64,000 nt of DNA from Halorientalis persicus (lineage in GTDB: Archaea; Halobacteriota; Halobacteria; Halobacteriales; Haloarculaceae): contig NZ_FOCX01000014.1 in assembly GCF_900110215.1 (NCBI RefSeq), positions 31,030-95,029 of the forward strand, written 5' to 3'. Positions 17,139 to 26,025 of this stretch are shown here, in pieces; position 1 is the first letter of the stretch; every line of letters starts with the position of its first letter. The position numbers were made by a program, and so were the translations under genes. Under the pieces are notes generated by a model. It did not search any database, was not told the DNA's origin, and was given only the letters and a program-made list of their open reading frames with translations.

Positions 17139-17382
17139 CACGTCCAACTAACCGGAATCGCCGTTAAAAGCGTTGGCACCCGCGACGACGACCCGTCCGT
17201 GCGGCCACACGGCCGAGCGCGTGTCGCCCCGGGAGAATTTTCGACTGGTAATCGAAACAGGAGCTTCTTCGACACGTGGTAACCAGACCGGCGACCCAGC
17301 TACCAGTCAGACGTTTGTTTCGCCGTTCGAAAAGCGTTGTAAGGAGACAGATATATATGCCACACGTTCACACTACGCAGGT

Positions 17383-18249
17383 ATGTCCGTCGACAGGGGG
17401 TCGGGTCGGTCGCGACCCGTCTTCCAGCAGTTGACCTCGAACCTCGCCGGACTGCGACGCTGTCGTCGCAATGGGGGATGCCGAGTCGACTGCCGACACG
17501 AACGCACCGCATCGCACCGATTACCGTGGTCGACCAGCGAGTACGGCGGCTGGGGTGGCCACGAGTATCACGAAACGGCGGCCGGCTCGTCGGAGACGCC
17601 GGTCGTGTTCGTCCACGGGAACCAGCGCGACGCCTGCGACTGGGACGCCCACGCCGAGTTCTGCCTGAACCGCGCGTTCTCCGGGGACGACCTCTGGGCG
17701 ATCACCTTCGGATCCGGCAGCCCGAGTCACGCACGCATGGCCGACCAACTCGACGACTTCGTGGCCGAGGTCCGGGCCTACACCGGCAGTGAGCAGGTCT
17801 CGGTCGTCGCCCACAGCCTCGGCGTGACCGGTGCCCGGTACTGGCTCCTTCGCGAGGATCGCTACGACTGGGTCGACACCTGCGTGTTCATGGCCGGTGC
17901 GAACCACGGGTCGGTCCTGAACTCCTACGCTGCCTCCGCCGGCCTCACCGGCGGCACCTACAAGATGAGCGACTTTCTGCGCCGTGACTACGACGCCGTC
18001 GACGACCACCCGCTCGCGGCGCTCAACGAGAACGAGACGCCCGGAGACGTGGACTACTACACCATCCGCGGGACCGACGACCCGCTGTTCTGGAACTGCG
18101 AGGACAGCCCCGCTCTGGAGGGGGCAGCGAACGTCCTCCTGCGGACCGACCACGACGGCGTCCGGGCGAGTCTGACCAGCATGGAGCGCACCTACGAGTG
18201 GCTCACCGGCGAGAAACCGTACAACCTGAAGACCACGTTACGGTCCTGA
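17383..18249 (+). CDS. Alpha/beta-hydrolase, lipase-like; N terminus uncertain, possible frameshift
   Basis: From the EYGGWGGHEY segment on, this is a clear lipase-type hydrolase: the oxyanion strand VVFVHGNQRD, the nucleophile elbow VVAHSLGVTGARYW, a GANHGSVLNS segment, an acid after IRGTDDPLFW and the catalytic His in LRTDHDGV. The first 50 residues in this frame are Arg/Cys-rich and unlike the rest. A second ATG at 17471 in another frame encodes an acidic, typical N terminus (MGDAESTADTNAP...TDYRGRPA) that would join the hydrolase frame after losing one base near 17538. On the other side, TATATAT at 17351-17357 sits 29 nt before the ATG at 17383, favouring an intact leaderless gene. The substrate is unknown. 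Confidence 0.65.
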   Translation: MSVDRGSGRSRPVFQQLTSNLAGLRRCRRNGGCRVDCRHERTASHRLPWSTSEYGGWGGHEYHETAAGSSETPVVFVHGNQRDACDWDAHAEFCLNRAFSGDDLWAITFGSGSPSHARMADQLDDFVAEVRAYTGSEQVSVVAHSLGVTGARYWLLREDRYDWVDTCVFMAGANHGSVLNSYAASAGLTGGTYKMSDFLRRDYDAVDDHPLAALNENETPGDVDYYTIRGTDDPLFWNCEDSPALEGAANVLLRTDHDGVRASLTSMERTYEWLTGEKPYNLKTTLRS

Positions 18250-18307
18250 TCGGCGGTCGCTCCCGAGAAAGGAAAGGGAATTAGGCGCGCCCCACCTCCG
18301 GTCGACA

Positions 18308-19615
18308 ATGACAGTCCTTTCGACCGCCCGCCGGGCGCTGGATTCCGGCCCGCTCTGTGACGCCTGTCTCGGGCGGCTGGTGGCCGACCGGAGCTTCGGA
18401 CTGACCAACCGCGAGCGCGGCCGGTCGCTACGCGTCGCCGTCGCCCTGGAAGACGACGAGCCGGTCGGCGACCTCGAACCCGACGACCCCTGCTGGGTCT
18501 GTGAAGGCGAGAGCGACCGCTACGAAGAGTGGGCCGACCGCGCCGTCCACGCCGTTGGCCCCTACGACTTCGCCACCTACCAGACGGGGACGAAAGTCCC
18601 ACCCCTGCTGGAGGAGAACGACCGCCTCCTCCGCGAGGAAGTCGGGCTCGACCCCGACGCAGGCGAACAGCTCAAAAGCGAGATCAACCGCGAAGTGGGC
18701 AAGCGACTGGGTGCCGAGACCGACACCGAGGTCGACTTCCAGCGGCCGGACGTGCTGGTCCTGCTGGACCTGGCGACCGACGAACTGGAGGTGCAGGTCA
18801 ACTCCGCGTTCGTCTACGGCCGCTACCGGAAACTGAAGCGTGACATCCCCCAGACCAAGTGGCCCTGCAACGACTGCGGCGGGACGGGACTGAAACGCGG
18901 CGACACCTGCGAGGGGTGTGGCGGCTCGGGCTACCGCTACGACGAGAGCGTCGAACAACTCACCGCACCTGTCGTGCTGGACGCGATGGACGGCGAGGAG
19001 GCCGTCTTCCACGGCGCGGGCCGCGAAGACGTGGACGCGCTGATGCTCGAATCGGGCCGCCCGTTCGTCATCGAGATCAAGGAACCACGGTCGCGCGACG
19101 TGGACCCCGCCGAACTGGAAGCCGAGGTCAACGAGTTCGCCGACGGCAAGGTCGAGGTCGAGGGACTCAGGCTCGCGACCCACGACATGGTCGAGCGCGT
19201 CAAGGAACTCGACGCGAACAAGACCTACCGGATGGACGTGGCCTTCGACGACCCCGTGAGCGAGGACGAGCTCGCGGACGCGCTGGCGGAACTCGACGGC
19301 GCGACCATCTACCAGGACACGCCCCAGCGCGTCACCCACCGGCGCGCGGACGTGACCCGGACCCGGGAGGTGTACGACATCGACGGTGAACTGACCGGCG
19401 AGACCGAGGCCGAACTGGAGATCAACGGCGAAGGCGGCCTCTACGTCAAGGAACTCGTCAGCGGCGACGAGGGCCGCACCGAGCCCAGCCTCGCCGGCCT
19501 GCTGGATACCGGCGCGGTCGTCACCGCTCTCGACGTGATCGACGTGGAAGGCGAGGACGAACCGTTCGCCCGCGACGAGTTCTTCCGGCACGGCGAGACC
19601 GACGACGTGGAGTAA
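18308..19615 (+). CDS. pus10: tRNA pseudouridine(54/55) synthase Pus10
   Basis: 435 residues. An N-terminal zinc site is formed by Cys17, Cys20, Cys62 and Cys65, followed by a THUMP-like region. The catalytic motif GREDVDALML carries the active Asp241. Archaeal Pus10 makes pseudouridine at tRNA positions 54 and 55. Between the THUMP and catalytic domains this protein carries two CxxCGG(T/S)G motifs (Cys187/190 and Cys201/204) resembling a DnaJ zinc finger. Only 58 bp separate it from the upstream hydrolase gene. Confidence 0.93.
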   Translation: MTVLSTARRALDSGPLCDACLGRLVADRSFGLTNRERGRSLRVAVALEDDEPVGDLEPDDPCWVCEGESDRYEEWADRAVHAVGPYDFATYQTGTKVPPLLEENDRLLREEVGLDPDAGEQLKSEINREVGKRLGAETDTEVDFQRPDVLVLLDLATDELEVQVNSAFVYGRYRKLKRDIPQTKWPCNDCGGTGLKRGDTCEGCGGSGYRYDESVEQLTAPVVLDAMDGEEAVFHGAGREDVDALMLESGRPFVIEIKEPRSRDVDPAELEAEVNEFADGKVEVEGLRLATHDMVERVKELDANKTYRMDVAFDDPVSEDELADALAELDGATIYQDTPQRVTHRRADVTRTREVYDIDGELTGETEAELEINGEGGLYVKELVSGDEGRTEPSLAGLLDTGAVVTALDVIDVEGEDEPFARDEFFRHGETDDVE

Positions 19616-19702
19616 GTGCTGGCCGTCGGTTGTTGACCTGCTACCGTATCGTCACAACGATTTTCCGTCCACAGCCCCTCGTTTTTCGTGAGGTGAGATA
19701 CC

Positions 19703-19876
19703 ATGTGCCACGGCATCGATAATCACGTCGACTGGCGGAAGGAACTCCGCACGGCCGAGACCGACGACGGGGAGCCCCCGGAAGTCGACATCGCCGAGCC
19801 CGAGATCGACGAACACGAGATCTCGGAGCCGGAACTGGACGAACCCGAGTTGGGGCAGGCCGAACTGGACGACTAG
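19703..19876 (+). CDS. Small acidic protein with EPE-type hexapeptide repeats, unknown function
   Basis: 57 residues starting MCHGIDNHVDWRKEL. The second half is almost only Glu, Pro, Asp, Ile and Leu in a repeated E-P-E-(I/L)-D-E pattern. A strong Shine-Dalgarno GAGGTGA (19690-19696) lies 6 nt before the ATG, unusual in this mostly leaderless genome and the main reason to accept the gene. A CCTC just upstream (in CCCCTCG) could pair with this SD. The N-terminal Cys-His could be functional, but I recognise no family. Confidence 0.55.
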   Translation: MCHGIDNHVDWRKELRTAETDDGEPPEVDIAEPEIDEHEISEPELDEPELGQAELDD

Positions 19877-19974
19877 GCACGACGAGCGTAGTGTGTCGCG
19901 CCGAACTCGCGAGCGGTGACGGTGGAGCCGGGAGCCGTGCGACACACCCACGGGATGCGTCGCCGACCCCACCC

Positions 19975-19981
19975 TTTTTAT
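19975..19981 (+). promoter_or_regulatory. TATA box of rnhB
   Basis: TTTTTAT is centred 27 nt before the RNase HII ATG, implying a leaderless transcript and fixing that start against the open frame upstream. Confidence 0.55.
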
Positions 19982-20004
19982 CCGCGTCATCCGACGCCGT
20001 AGCC

Positions 20005-20649
20005 ATGCAGTTCGGCGTCGACGAGGCCGGCAAGGGCCCGGTCCTGGGGTCGATGTTCGCCGCGGCCGTGCGGGCCGAGCCGGCCGCGCTCCCCGAAGGG
20101 ATCGACGACTCGAAGAACCTCGCGCCGGCCCGCCGCGAGGAACTGGCCGAGCGGTTGCGCGGCGACGACCGGATCGGCGTGGCCGTCGCGGAGCTTCCGC
20201 CCGACCGCATCGACGACCCGGAGACCGACATGAACACGCTGACGGTCGCCGCACAGGCCGCGGCGCTCGACGGCGTGGCCGACGACGGCGACGACGGGGT
20301 CGTCGACGCGGGGGACACGGACGCCGGACGCTTCGGTCGTCGCGTCGCCGACCGGGTCGCAGCCGACGTGTCGATCACCGCCGAACACGGGGCCGACGAG
20401 ACGTACGCGCTGGTCGGGGCCGCGAGCGTCGTCGCGAAAGTCGCCCGGGACGCACACGTCGCCGACCTGGGGGCCGAGTACCCCGACACCGACGTGGGGA
20501 GTGGCTACCCGAGCGACCCGGCGACGAGAGCCTTTCTCAGAGAGTACGTGGCCGAGCACGGCGATCTCCCGGCGTGTGCGCGGCGCTCGTGGTCGACGAG
20601 CCAGGACGTGCTGGCGGCCGCTGAACAGTCGGCGCTCTCGGAGTTTTGA
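20005..20649 (+). CDS. rnhB: Ribonuclease HII
   Basis: 214 residues. The start MQFGVDEAGKGPVLG carries the DEAGRG-type active-site motif (here DEAGKG; Asp6 and Glu7). DDSKNL follows, and later acids lie in ADVSITAEHGADE and ASVVAKVARDAH, with GSGYPSDP near the C terminus. It removes RNA primers and misincorporated ribonucleotides. A short Asp/Gly-rich insertion (GVADDGDDGVVDAGDTDAG) is typical of haloarchaeal versions. Confidence 0.95.
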   Translation: MQFGVDEAGKGPVLGSMFAAAVRAEPAALPEGIDDSKNLAPARREELAERLRGDDRIGVAVAELPPDRIDDPETDMNTLTVAAQAAALDGVADDGDDGVVDAGDTDAGRFGRRVADRVAADVSITAEHGADETYALVGAASVVAKVARDAHVADLGAEYPDTDVGSGYPSDPATRAFLREYVAEHGDLPACARRSWSTSQDVLAAAEQSALSEF

Positions 20650-20699
20650 GCAGCGGCCGCCGACAGCTCAGTGGGCCGCCAGGCGCAAAGAGAGGGGAC

Positions 20700-20762
20700 A
20701 GGGATTGTGGGTGGGGTGGGGGTGTTGGGGGAGTCGCAAGCGCATCGCAGTGTGGGGTGACT
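20700..20762. other. G-rich intergenic tract with G-quadruplex potential
   Basis: Between the convergent rnhB and secD genes. GGG-N5-GGG-N1-GGGG-N1-GGGGG runs follow within 25 nt and fit a quadruplex pattern. The tract holds GTTGGGGGAGTCGC (20724-20737), identical to the tract downstream of the R2lox gene. In the secD mRNA it would be C-rich, about 95-155 nt beyond the stop. The rest of the 204-bp gap shows nothing further. Confidence 0.55.
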
Positions 20763-20853
20763 GCGCCCGAGTCTACGGACTACATGACTACAAAAGTACA
20801 GGAGCGTTTTCAACGCGTGAAAATACCGTCGACGTGAGCGGACGCCGAGACCG

Positions 20854-22488
20854 CTACTGTTCGGTGTAGCGGTCCCGCTCTTCCTCGGAGAGCATCAGGT
20901 TCCGGAGGATGTCACCGTAGGCCGGACGCGTGACGAGCACACCCAGGAGGACGCCGACGATCGTGACGATCGCGAACCCGGTGAGGTCACCGAGCGACAG
21001 GACCGTCAGCGGACTCATCGCGATGATGGTGGTGGCCGCCGCGGCACCGATGACCCAGAACGCCTTCTTGAAGCGGCTCTGGAACACCTTGCCGGTAGCG
21101 ACTTTCCCCTCCTGTAAGATCTCGTCGGCGATGATGATCAGGTCGTCCACCCCCGTTCCGATCACGGCGATGAACCCGGCGATGTGCGAGAGGTCCAGCG
21201 CCAACCCGATCGCGGAGGCAAAGCCGAGCAACAGGAACACCTCTGCGGCGGCCGTCGCCAGCATCGGCACGGCGACCCGCGGACTCCCGTACCGGATGAA
21301 CACGACCACGCTGACCGCGAGATACGCGACGAGTCCCGCAAGCAGCGAGAACAGCTTGAATCGCTCGGCGACCGAAGGCAAGAGCGTGTAGGTGGTGCCC
21401 GCGGTGAAGTTCATCTCCGTCGGGATCGAGCCCGCACGGAGGTTGACCGCCAGCTGCTGGGCCTCGCTGATGTTCGTCGTCGTCATCACGAACGAGGGGC
21501 TCTGGGCGAAGTCGCCGTTGTTCATCGTGTTGGCGAGGTCCCGGCTCATCGAGGCCGCGTAGACGACCTGTCCGTTCTGGACCGTGTACAGACAGTACCC
21601 GCTCGCGTTGTCCGGGTTCCGGTCCGCGTTGGGCGGACAGCTCCCGATCCCTTCGGCGGTGAAGCCGAACTCCTGAAGCCGCTGTGAGTATCGCTCGGCC
21701 GCTCCGTCTTGTCGGACCGACACCGGGACGTGGGGCTGGTTGATCCCGCTCTGGGGATCGGCCTGCTGAGCCGCCCCGATGTCCGTGAAGTCGCTGTTGT
21801 TCAGCAGCGGCGTCTCGCGGTAGACCGTCGTCCCGTTCTCCGAGACGGGGTAGCGAGCGACGATCTGGACGCGACCGGTCCCGGAGATCAGGTCCCTGAC
21901 CTCCTGTTCGCCGGCGTTGGGAACCTCGACGACGATGAAATACTCGTCACCCGCCGCGGCGGTCTTGACGTTCCCGCCGGAGATACCGCCCTCGTTGATC
22001 TTATCGGTGAGGACGTTGACGACCGTGTCTCTGGTCTGGGCCGTGACGCCGTTCCTGATCTGGTCCTGAGATACGTCGAACCCGTTGTTCCCGAGCGCCG
22101 TGGCGAACTCCGCCCGCGTGACGTTCTTCGAGAATACCTCGATGGTCCCGCCACGCTGGCCCTGGGTCTGTGCCTGGCCCTGGGCCTGCCGTCCGCCGGC
22201 ACTCAACCGTACCTGGCTCGGTTCGAGATCGAGCTCTTCGGCGATCGCCTGGCGTTTCTCCGGGAAGCTCGTGTTCTGCGTGAACTGGACGTCCTCGGCA
22301 GTCATCCCGATCAGCGGCGCGCGAATCTGCGTGCCACCGGACAGTTGTAGCCCGTAGTCCAGACTAACCGGTTTGGCGTCGCCACCGCCGGTCGCCTGTG
22401 CGGCCACGTAGGGACCGAACAGGAGGGCGGCGCTCGCGAGCGTGAACAGGACGAGCAGGACGATCCGCCAGTTCTCTCGAAGGTTCAT
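20854..22488 (-). CDS. secD: Protein-export membrane protein SecD
   Basis: 544 residues. The first helix is at about 9-31, followed by the D1 motif LDYGLQLSGGTQIRAP and a large extracytoplasmic domain (about 45-345) with QGQAQ-rich insertion. Five C-terminal helices carry AGLVAYLAVSVVVFIRYG, IGTGVDDLIIIADEILQEGK and IGAAAATTIIAM. SecD and SecF help preprotein translocation through SecYEG. It is 13 nt downstream of secF, so the gene order is secF-secD, as usual in haloarchaea. Confidence 0.95.
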   Translation of the reverse strand: MNLRENWRIVLLVLFTLASAALLFGPYVAAQATGGGDAKPVSLDYGLQLSGGTQIRAPLIGMTAEDVQFTQNTSFPEKRQAIAEELDLEPSQVRLSAGGRQAQGQAQTQGQRGGTIEVFSKNVTRAEFATALGNNGFDVSQDQIRNGVTAQTRDTVVNVLTDKINEGGISGGNVKTAAAGDEYFIVVEVPNAGEQEVRDLISGTGRVQIVARYPVSENGTTVYRETPLLNNSDFTDIGAAQQADPQSGINQPHVPVSVRQDGAAERYSQRLQEFGFTAEGIGSCPPNADRNPDNASGYCLYTVQNGQVVYAASMSRDLANTMNNGDFAQSPSFVMTTTNISEAQQLAVNLRAGSIPTEMNFTAGTTYTLLPSVAERFKLFSLLAGLVAYLAVSVVVFIRYGSPRVAVPMLATAAAEVFLLLGFASAIGLALDLSHIAGFIAVIGTGVDDLIIIADEILQEGKVATGKVFQSRFKKAFWVIGAAAATTIIAMSPLTVLSLGDLTGFAIVTIVGVLLGVLVTRPAYGDILRNLMLSEEERDRYTEQ

Positions 22489-22501
22489 TGGTCCACCTCC
22501 G

Positions 22502-23377
22502 TCATCGTGTGACCCCCTCGTACTTGTACCAGCGAAGCAGGCTAAGGTTCAACATGTAGGTGTTCATCAGGTCCGCGGACAGCCCCATCACGAGGACGAG
22601 TCCGATCTGGGGCAAGAGCGGGATCGCGAGCAGGAACGCCGCGATAGACATCACGCTCATCGCGGCGATCGAGGTGAGCGTCATCGTCACCCCGGTCCGC
22701 ATCGCCCGGTAGGCCGACTCGTAGAAGTCCCCGCGACGCCGCAGGATGTGGTTGTTCAACAGTACGTCGGAGTCGACGCTGTAACCGATCAGCATGAGCA
22801 GTGCCGCGACCGTCCCCAGCGAGAGCTTGATGCCGAAGACGTTCATCAGCGCTAGCGGGATCACGAGGTCGGAAAACGCCGAGATGACGATCGCGATCGA
22901 CGGGACGAACGACCGGAACAGCAGGAAGATCAGGATGCTCATCCCTACGAAGGCCACGGCGAGGCCGATCAGTGTGAGTCGCACCGAGTCGGACCCGAAG
23001 CTGGCCGACGTCTCGCTGAACGAGGAGATCTCGTACCCCTGGCTCTCTATCGCTCCCCGCACGCCGTCGGTCTGCTGGGTCGTGACGATGTACTCCTGGG
23101 TGCCCCCGCTGACCTGCACCGGCTGGATCGTCGGATCGAGCCCGCTGAGGCTCTGTTCGATCTCGCTCTGGGAGGCGCTGGTCTGAATCTGTGCTTCGGT
23201 CCCGCCGGTGAACTCGATCCCGAGTGCCACCGGTGTGCCGGTCATGACGTACCAGGCGGCCAGGATCGCCAGCGCGACCGCGAGGACGGCGAGCGGCACC
23301 GCCGCGAGTTGTCTGTTCGTGTACCGCGTGTAGTCGACGTCGGGGAACCGGTCCGGGAGGTCGGTCATCGCACTCAT
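22502..23377 (-). CDS. secF: Protein-export membrane protein SecF
   Basis: 291 residues from MSAMTDLPDRFPDVDYT; alternative in-frame starts exist at 23368 and 23446, but this one gives a usual short cytoplasmic N terminus. Six helices are predicted. The D1-type motif LGIEFTGGTEAQIQT follows the first helix, and the MLIGYSVDSDVLLNNHILRR motif lies in the membrane half. It forms the accessory export complex with the adjacent SecD. Confidence 0.92.
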   Translation of the reverse strand: MSAMTDLPDRFPDVDYTRYTNRQLAAVPLAVLAVALAILAAWYVMTGTPVALGIEFTGGTEAQIQTSASQSEIEQSLSGLDPTIQPVQVSGGTQEYIVTTQQTDGVRGAIESQGYEISSFSETSASFGSDSVRLTLIGLAVAFVGMSILIFLLFRSFVPSIAIVISAFSDLVIPLALMNVFGIKLSLGTVAALLMLIGYSVDSDVLLNNHILRRRGDFYESAYRAMRTGVTMTLTSIAAMSVMSIAAFLLAIPLLPQIGLVLVMGLSADLMNTYMLNLSLLRWYKYEGVTR

Positions 23378-23513
23378 CCGGACCATCCCCCGTTTCCGAC
23401 TCCCGGTACCTCGAACTCCACCATACGCCACCGTGTGCAACAACATTGAATAAGCCTTCTTATCTCGGCTGTCGTTCCCACCCAGTCAGGCAGACAGCGA
23501 TGGCTATCGGCTC

Positions 23514-23610
23514 GGGCTCGACTGGTGAGCGAAGCGAGACAGGGCTCGACTGACGCCGAAGTGCGTCAGTCGGCGTCCGCGCGAGTGAAGCGAGCGCGGG
23601 TTCGATTGGC
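23514..23610. repeat. Cluster of three hairpins with GAGYGAAGCGAG-type loops
   Basis: Downstream of the sensor kinase stop. Perfect stem CGACTGACGC/GCGTCAGTCG (23547-23556/23563-23572), then CCGCGC/GCGCGG (23577-23582/23594-23599) and CGATTG/CAATCG (23603-23608/23624-23629, running into the kinase 3' end). An 11-nt direct repeat GGGCTCGACTG lies at 23514 and 23542. Loops share GAGYGAAGCGAG or GAACGGAGTGAG. Possible terminator or RNA-processing structure for both flanking minus-strand genes. Confidence 0.6.
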
Positions 23611-23622
23611 GAACGGAGTGAG

Positions 23623-25359
23623 TCAATCGGCATCGACGGGTGGGCGACCCGAGGTGGTGTGGACGGTCGGCCCCTGGCGCGGGATCGAGATGGTGACGAC
23701 GCTCCCGCTCACGTCTTCGTCCCGGCCGAAGGCCACCCGGTCGCGGAACTCGATCTCGCCGCCGAGCATCGTCACACCCCAGTTGACCAGCCAGAGCCCG
23801 AGCCCGCTCCCGTGTTCCAGGGGTGTCTCGGTGCCCTTGACCAGCACCTCCCGTTCCTGTCGCGGGATGCCGGGGCCGTCGTCGGCCACCGAAATTTCGA
23901 CCTGGCCGTCGTCGGCCTCGATACGGACCCAGACGTGGGGCTGTTGACTGTCGTTGTGGACGACGGCGTTCTCGAGGACGTTCTGCAGGACCGATTCGAG
24001 GATGCCGGTCGAGCGAATCTCCAGTTCCTCGGGTAGGTCGGCCTCGATCTCGGCCGCGGGGTACTCGTGGCGGAGCGTGTCGAGTTGCCGGGTCACCAGC
24101 GACGGGAGATCGATCGGCTGGGGATCGTTGTGCCGGCGGGACATGATCCGCTCGATCTCGCGGGCCTTGGTACCGGTCTCGCTCAGGTCGCGGGCGACCG
24201 ACCGGACGCGGTCGGCCAGTTCCGCGTCCTCCCCGTCGAGGCGGTCGACGAGTTGGGTCGCACACACGTCGATGACGTTCATGTCGTTGCGGAAGTTGTG
24301 CCGGAGGACCCGGTTGAGGACCTGCAACTGCTGGCGGCGGTTGGTCCGGTCGGTGATGTCCCGCAAGACCAGAATCCGACCGAGCTGTCGGCCGTGCTGG
24401 TCGGTCAGTGTCGAGACCTTCACCTCGTACTCGAAGGGACCGTCCGACGACCAGACGACGGTCCCTTCCCCGACCGGCAACTCGAACTCCGGATCGTCGA
24501 AGACGGCCCGGACCGAGCGGCCGACGACCTCGTCTTTCGAGAGGTCGAACTGCTGTTGGGCGAGCGGGTTCACGTCGACGACCACGTCGTCCTCGTCGAC
24601 GACGATCACGCCGTCACGCATATTCCGGACGACGGCGGTGCGGCCGATCTGGCGGGTCGCCGGGACGCGATCCAGCAGGTCGGACCGGTAGAACGCGTAG
24701 CCGTAGGTGATACCGCTGATCGTGAACATATACGGCGTCATGTCCAGCCCGGGGATCGGGACGGCCCCGGTAACGGAGGCGACGTTGGCGAAAAGCGGGG
24801 CGGAGACGCCGAGCAGGAGCGCGACCCCCTGGTCGACGAACAGGTGATCGACGGTGAACACCAGGCGCATGACGAGGACGATTCCGGCCAGCACGAGTGT
24901 GTACGCGTACGCGAGGAATCCCCAGAACACCGGGCCATGCGCCTGGACGCCGACAGTGACACCCTGGGTGTACACCATCCGGACCTCCGACCAGACCAGT
25001 TCGTGGAGCGGGTTCGTCCAGACCAGCACGAGCATGACCGCCGCCGGCAGGGCCAGAAGTGCGACCGACCGGCGCGTGACCCGGTCGCCGTACCCCGTGT
25101 ACTGCAGCGCGAACAGGGCCCAGGCCACCGGGACGCCGATCCGTCCGATCCAGGCGAACTGTTCGATCGTGATCCAGGTCGCCCTATTCGGTGCCATGAG
25201 CGCGAACGCGCTCCCGCCGGCCCACAGCGCGATGGACCACAGCAGGAGCCGCAGGGCTCTGACCCCAGGTCCGCTACAGCGACGCCACGTCTCGACGAGA
25301 AACGCCGCTACGAGCACCATGGGCACGCCGAGCGCTAGCGCGTACGGTGATACAGACAC
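23623..25359 (-). CDS. 7TM-sensor histidine kinase with PAS domain
   Basis: 578 residues, GTG start. Seven hydrophobic helices of the histKA_7TM type span about 1-220. A PAS domain follows (VRNMRDGVIVVDEDDVVVDVNPLAQQQF...), then the phosphoacceptor region VLRHNFRNDMNVI (His in LRHNF) and an HATPase domain with ENAVVHN, DDGPGIP and GSGLGLWL. It senses an unknown membrane or extracellular signal. No response regulator lies next to it, as is common for haloarchaeal kinases. The leader has TATA-like CTTAAATATT near 25448-25457. Confidence 0.92.
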   Translation of the reverse strand: MSVSPYALALGVPMVLVAAFLVETWRRCSGPGVRALRLLLWSIALWAGGSAFALMAPNRATWITIEQFAWIGRIGVPVAWALFALQYTGYGDRVTRRSVALLALPAAVMLVLVWTNPLHELVWSEVRMVYTQGVTVGVQAHGPVFWGFLAYAYTLVLAGIVLVMRLVFTVDHLFVDQGVALLLGVSAPLFANVASVTGAVPIPGLDMTPYMFTISGITYGYAFYRSDLLDRVPATRQIGRTAVVRNMRDGVIVVDEDDVVVDVNPLAQQQFDLSKDEVVGRSVRAVFDDPEFELPVGEGTVVWSSDGPFEYEVKVSTLTDQHGRQLGRILVLRDITDRTNRRQQLQVLNRVLRHNFRNDMNVIDVCATQLVDRLDGEDAELADRVRSVARDLSETGTKAREIERIMSRRHNDPQPIDLPSLVTRQLDTLRHEYPAAEIEADLPEELEIRSTGILESVLQNVLENAVVHNDSQQPHVWVRIEADDGQVEISVADDGPGIPRQEREVLVKGTETPLEHGSGLGLWLVNWGVTMLGGEIEFRDRVAFGRDEDVSGSVVTISIPRQGPTVHTTSGRPPVDAD

Positions 25360-25523
25360 GTTCTCGACTACCCCCTACGCCCCCTTCTCGGGCTCAGTTA
25401 CCACTGTTAGATCCACCTGCATAAGAGTAGAGCCGTCAGAATCCGGCAATATTTAAGTACAGGTGAGAGGGCCGGCGAACGGACGCGGCTGTCGGGCCTG
25501 CCCTGGCCGGCAGCGGCCCCCAG

Positions 25524-25982
25524 TCAGGGGAGATACCGAACGCTGAGGGCCTGTCCGTCGGCACGGATCTCGACGCGGTCGACGTCGAGGCGCGCCGCGC
25601 GTGCCAGGGTCTCCTCGTCGTCGTGAACATCCGCGGCCGCGTCGGCGGCCTCGCCCTCGGGGACGGTGATGACGTGGAGTTCGCCCTCGCCGGCGCGCTC
25701 CTGGCGGGTGACCTCCCCGACGGGCTGATCGGCGGCGATCTCTCTGGCCTGCTTCGTCGGTGGTTCCGGACTTCGCTCGACCGGGATCGTCCGCTGGTCG
25801 GTGATCTCGACGACCTGCCAGGCGACCTCCATCGGCGGTTCGGGCTCGATGCTTGCAGTCAGGATCTCCCCGACCTCGACGCCGGGGTTGGTGGTCAGGG
25901 TGTGGACCTGGCTGTCGGTCACGTCCTGCAGGACCGCCGAGTCGCCGTCGGCAGCGGTGACGAGAAACGTGGCGTCTTTCAT
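25524..25982 (-). CDS. DUF5812 family haloarchaeal protein
   Basis: 152 residues starting MKDATFLVTAADGDSAVLQDV. The conserved blocks VHTLTTNPGVEVGEIL, EPPMEVAWQVVEI, AADQPVGEVTRQERAGEGELHVITVP and the terminal VRYLP match the DUF5812 pattern found across haloarchaea. It has an OB-fold-like N-terminal half by appearance. No function is known. The gene is 43 nt downstream of the membrane-protein gene at 26026 and may be co-transcribed with it. Confidence 0.75.
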   Translation of the reverse strand: MKDATFLVTAADGDSAVLQDVTDSQVHTLTTNPGVEVGEILTASIEPEPPMEVAWQVVEITDQRTIPVERSPEPPTKQAREIAADQPVGEVTRQERAGEGELHVITVPEGEAADAAADVHDDEETLARAARLDVDRVEIRADGQALSVRYLP

Positions 25983-26025
25983 GGGCGTCGCTTGTGGCTC
26001 GCGGGCTTTCCGCGTTTCGAGTCGA

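Noticed and set aside
17300..17512. Minus-strand small ORF between the HTH gene and the lipase
   Set aside because: No family pattern, Arg/Val-rich shadow translation, and it lies over the likely lipase promoter.
20700..20740. G-quadruplex as an origin or telomere-like feature
   Set aside because: No ORB-type repeats or cdc6 gene are nearby; the tract is better grouped with the other G-rich gene-end tracts.
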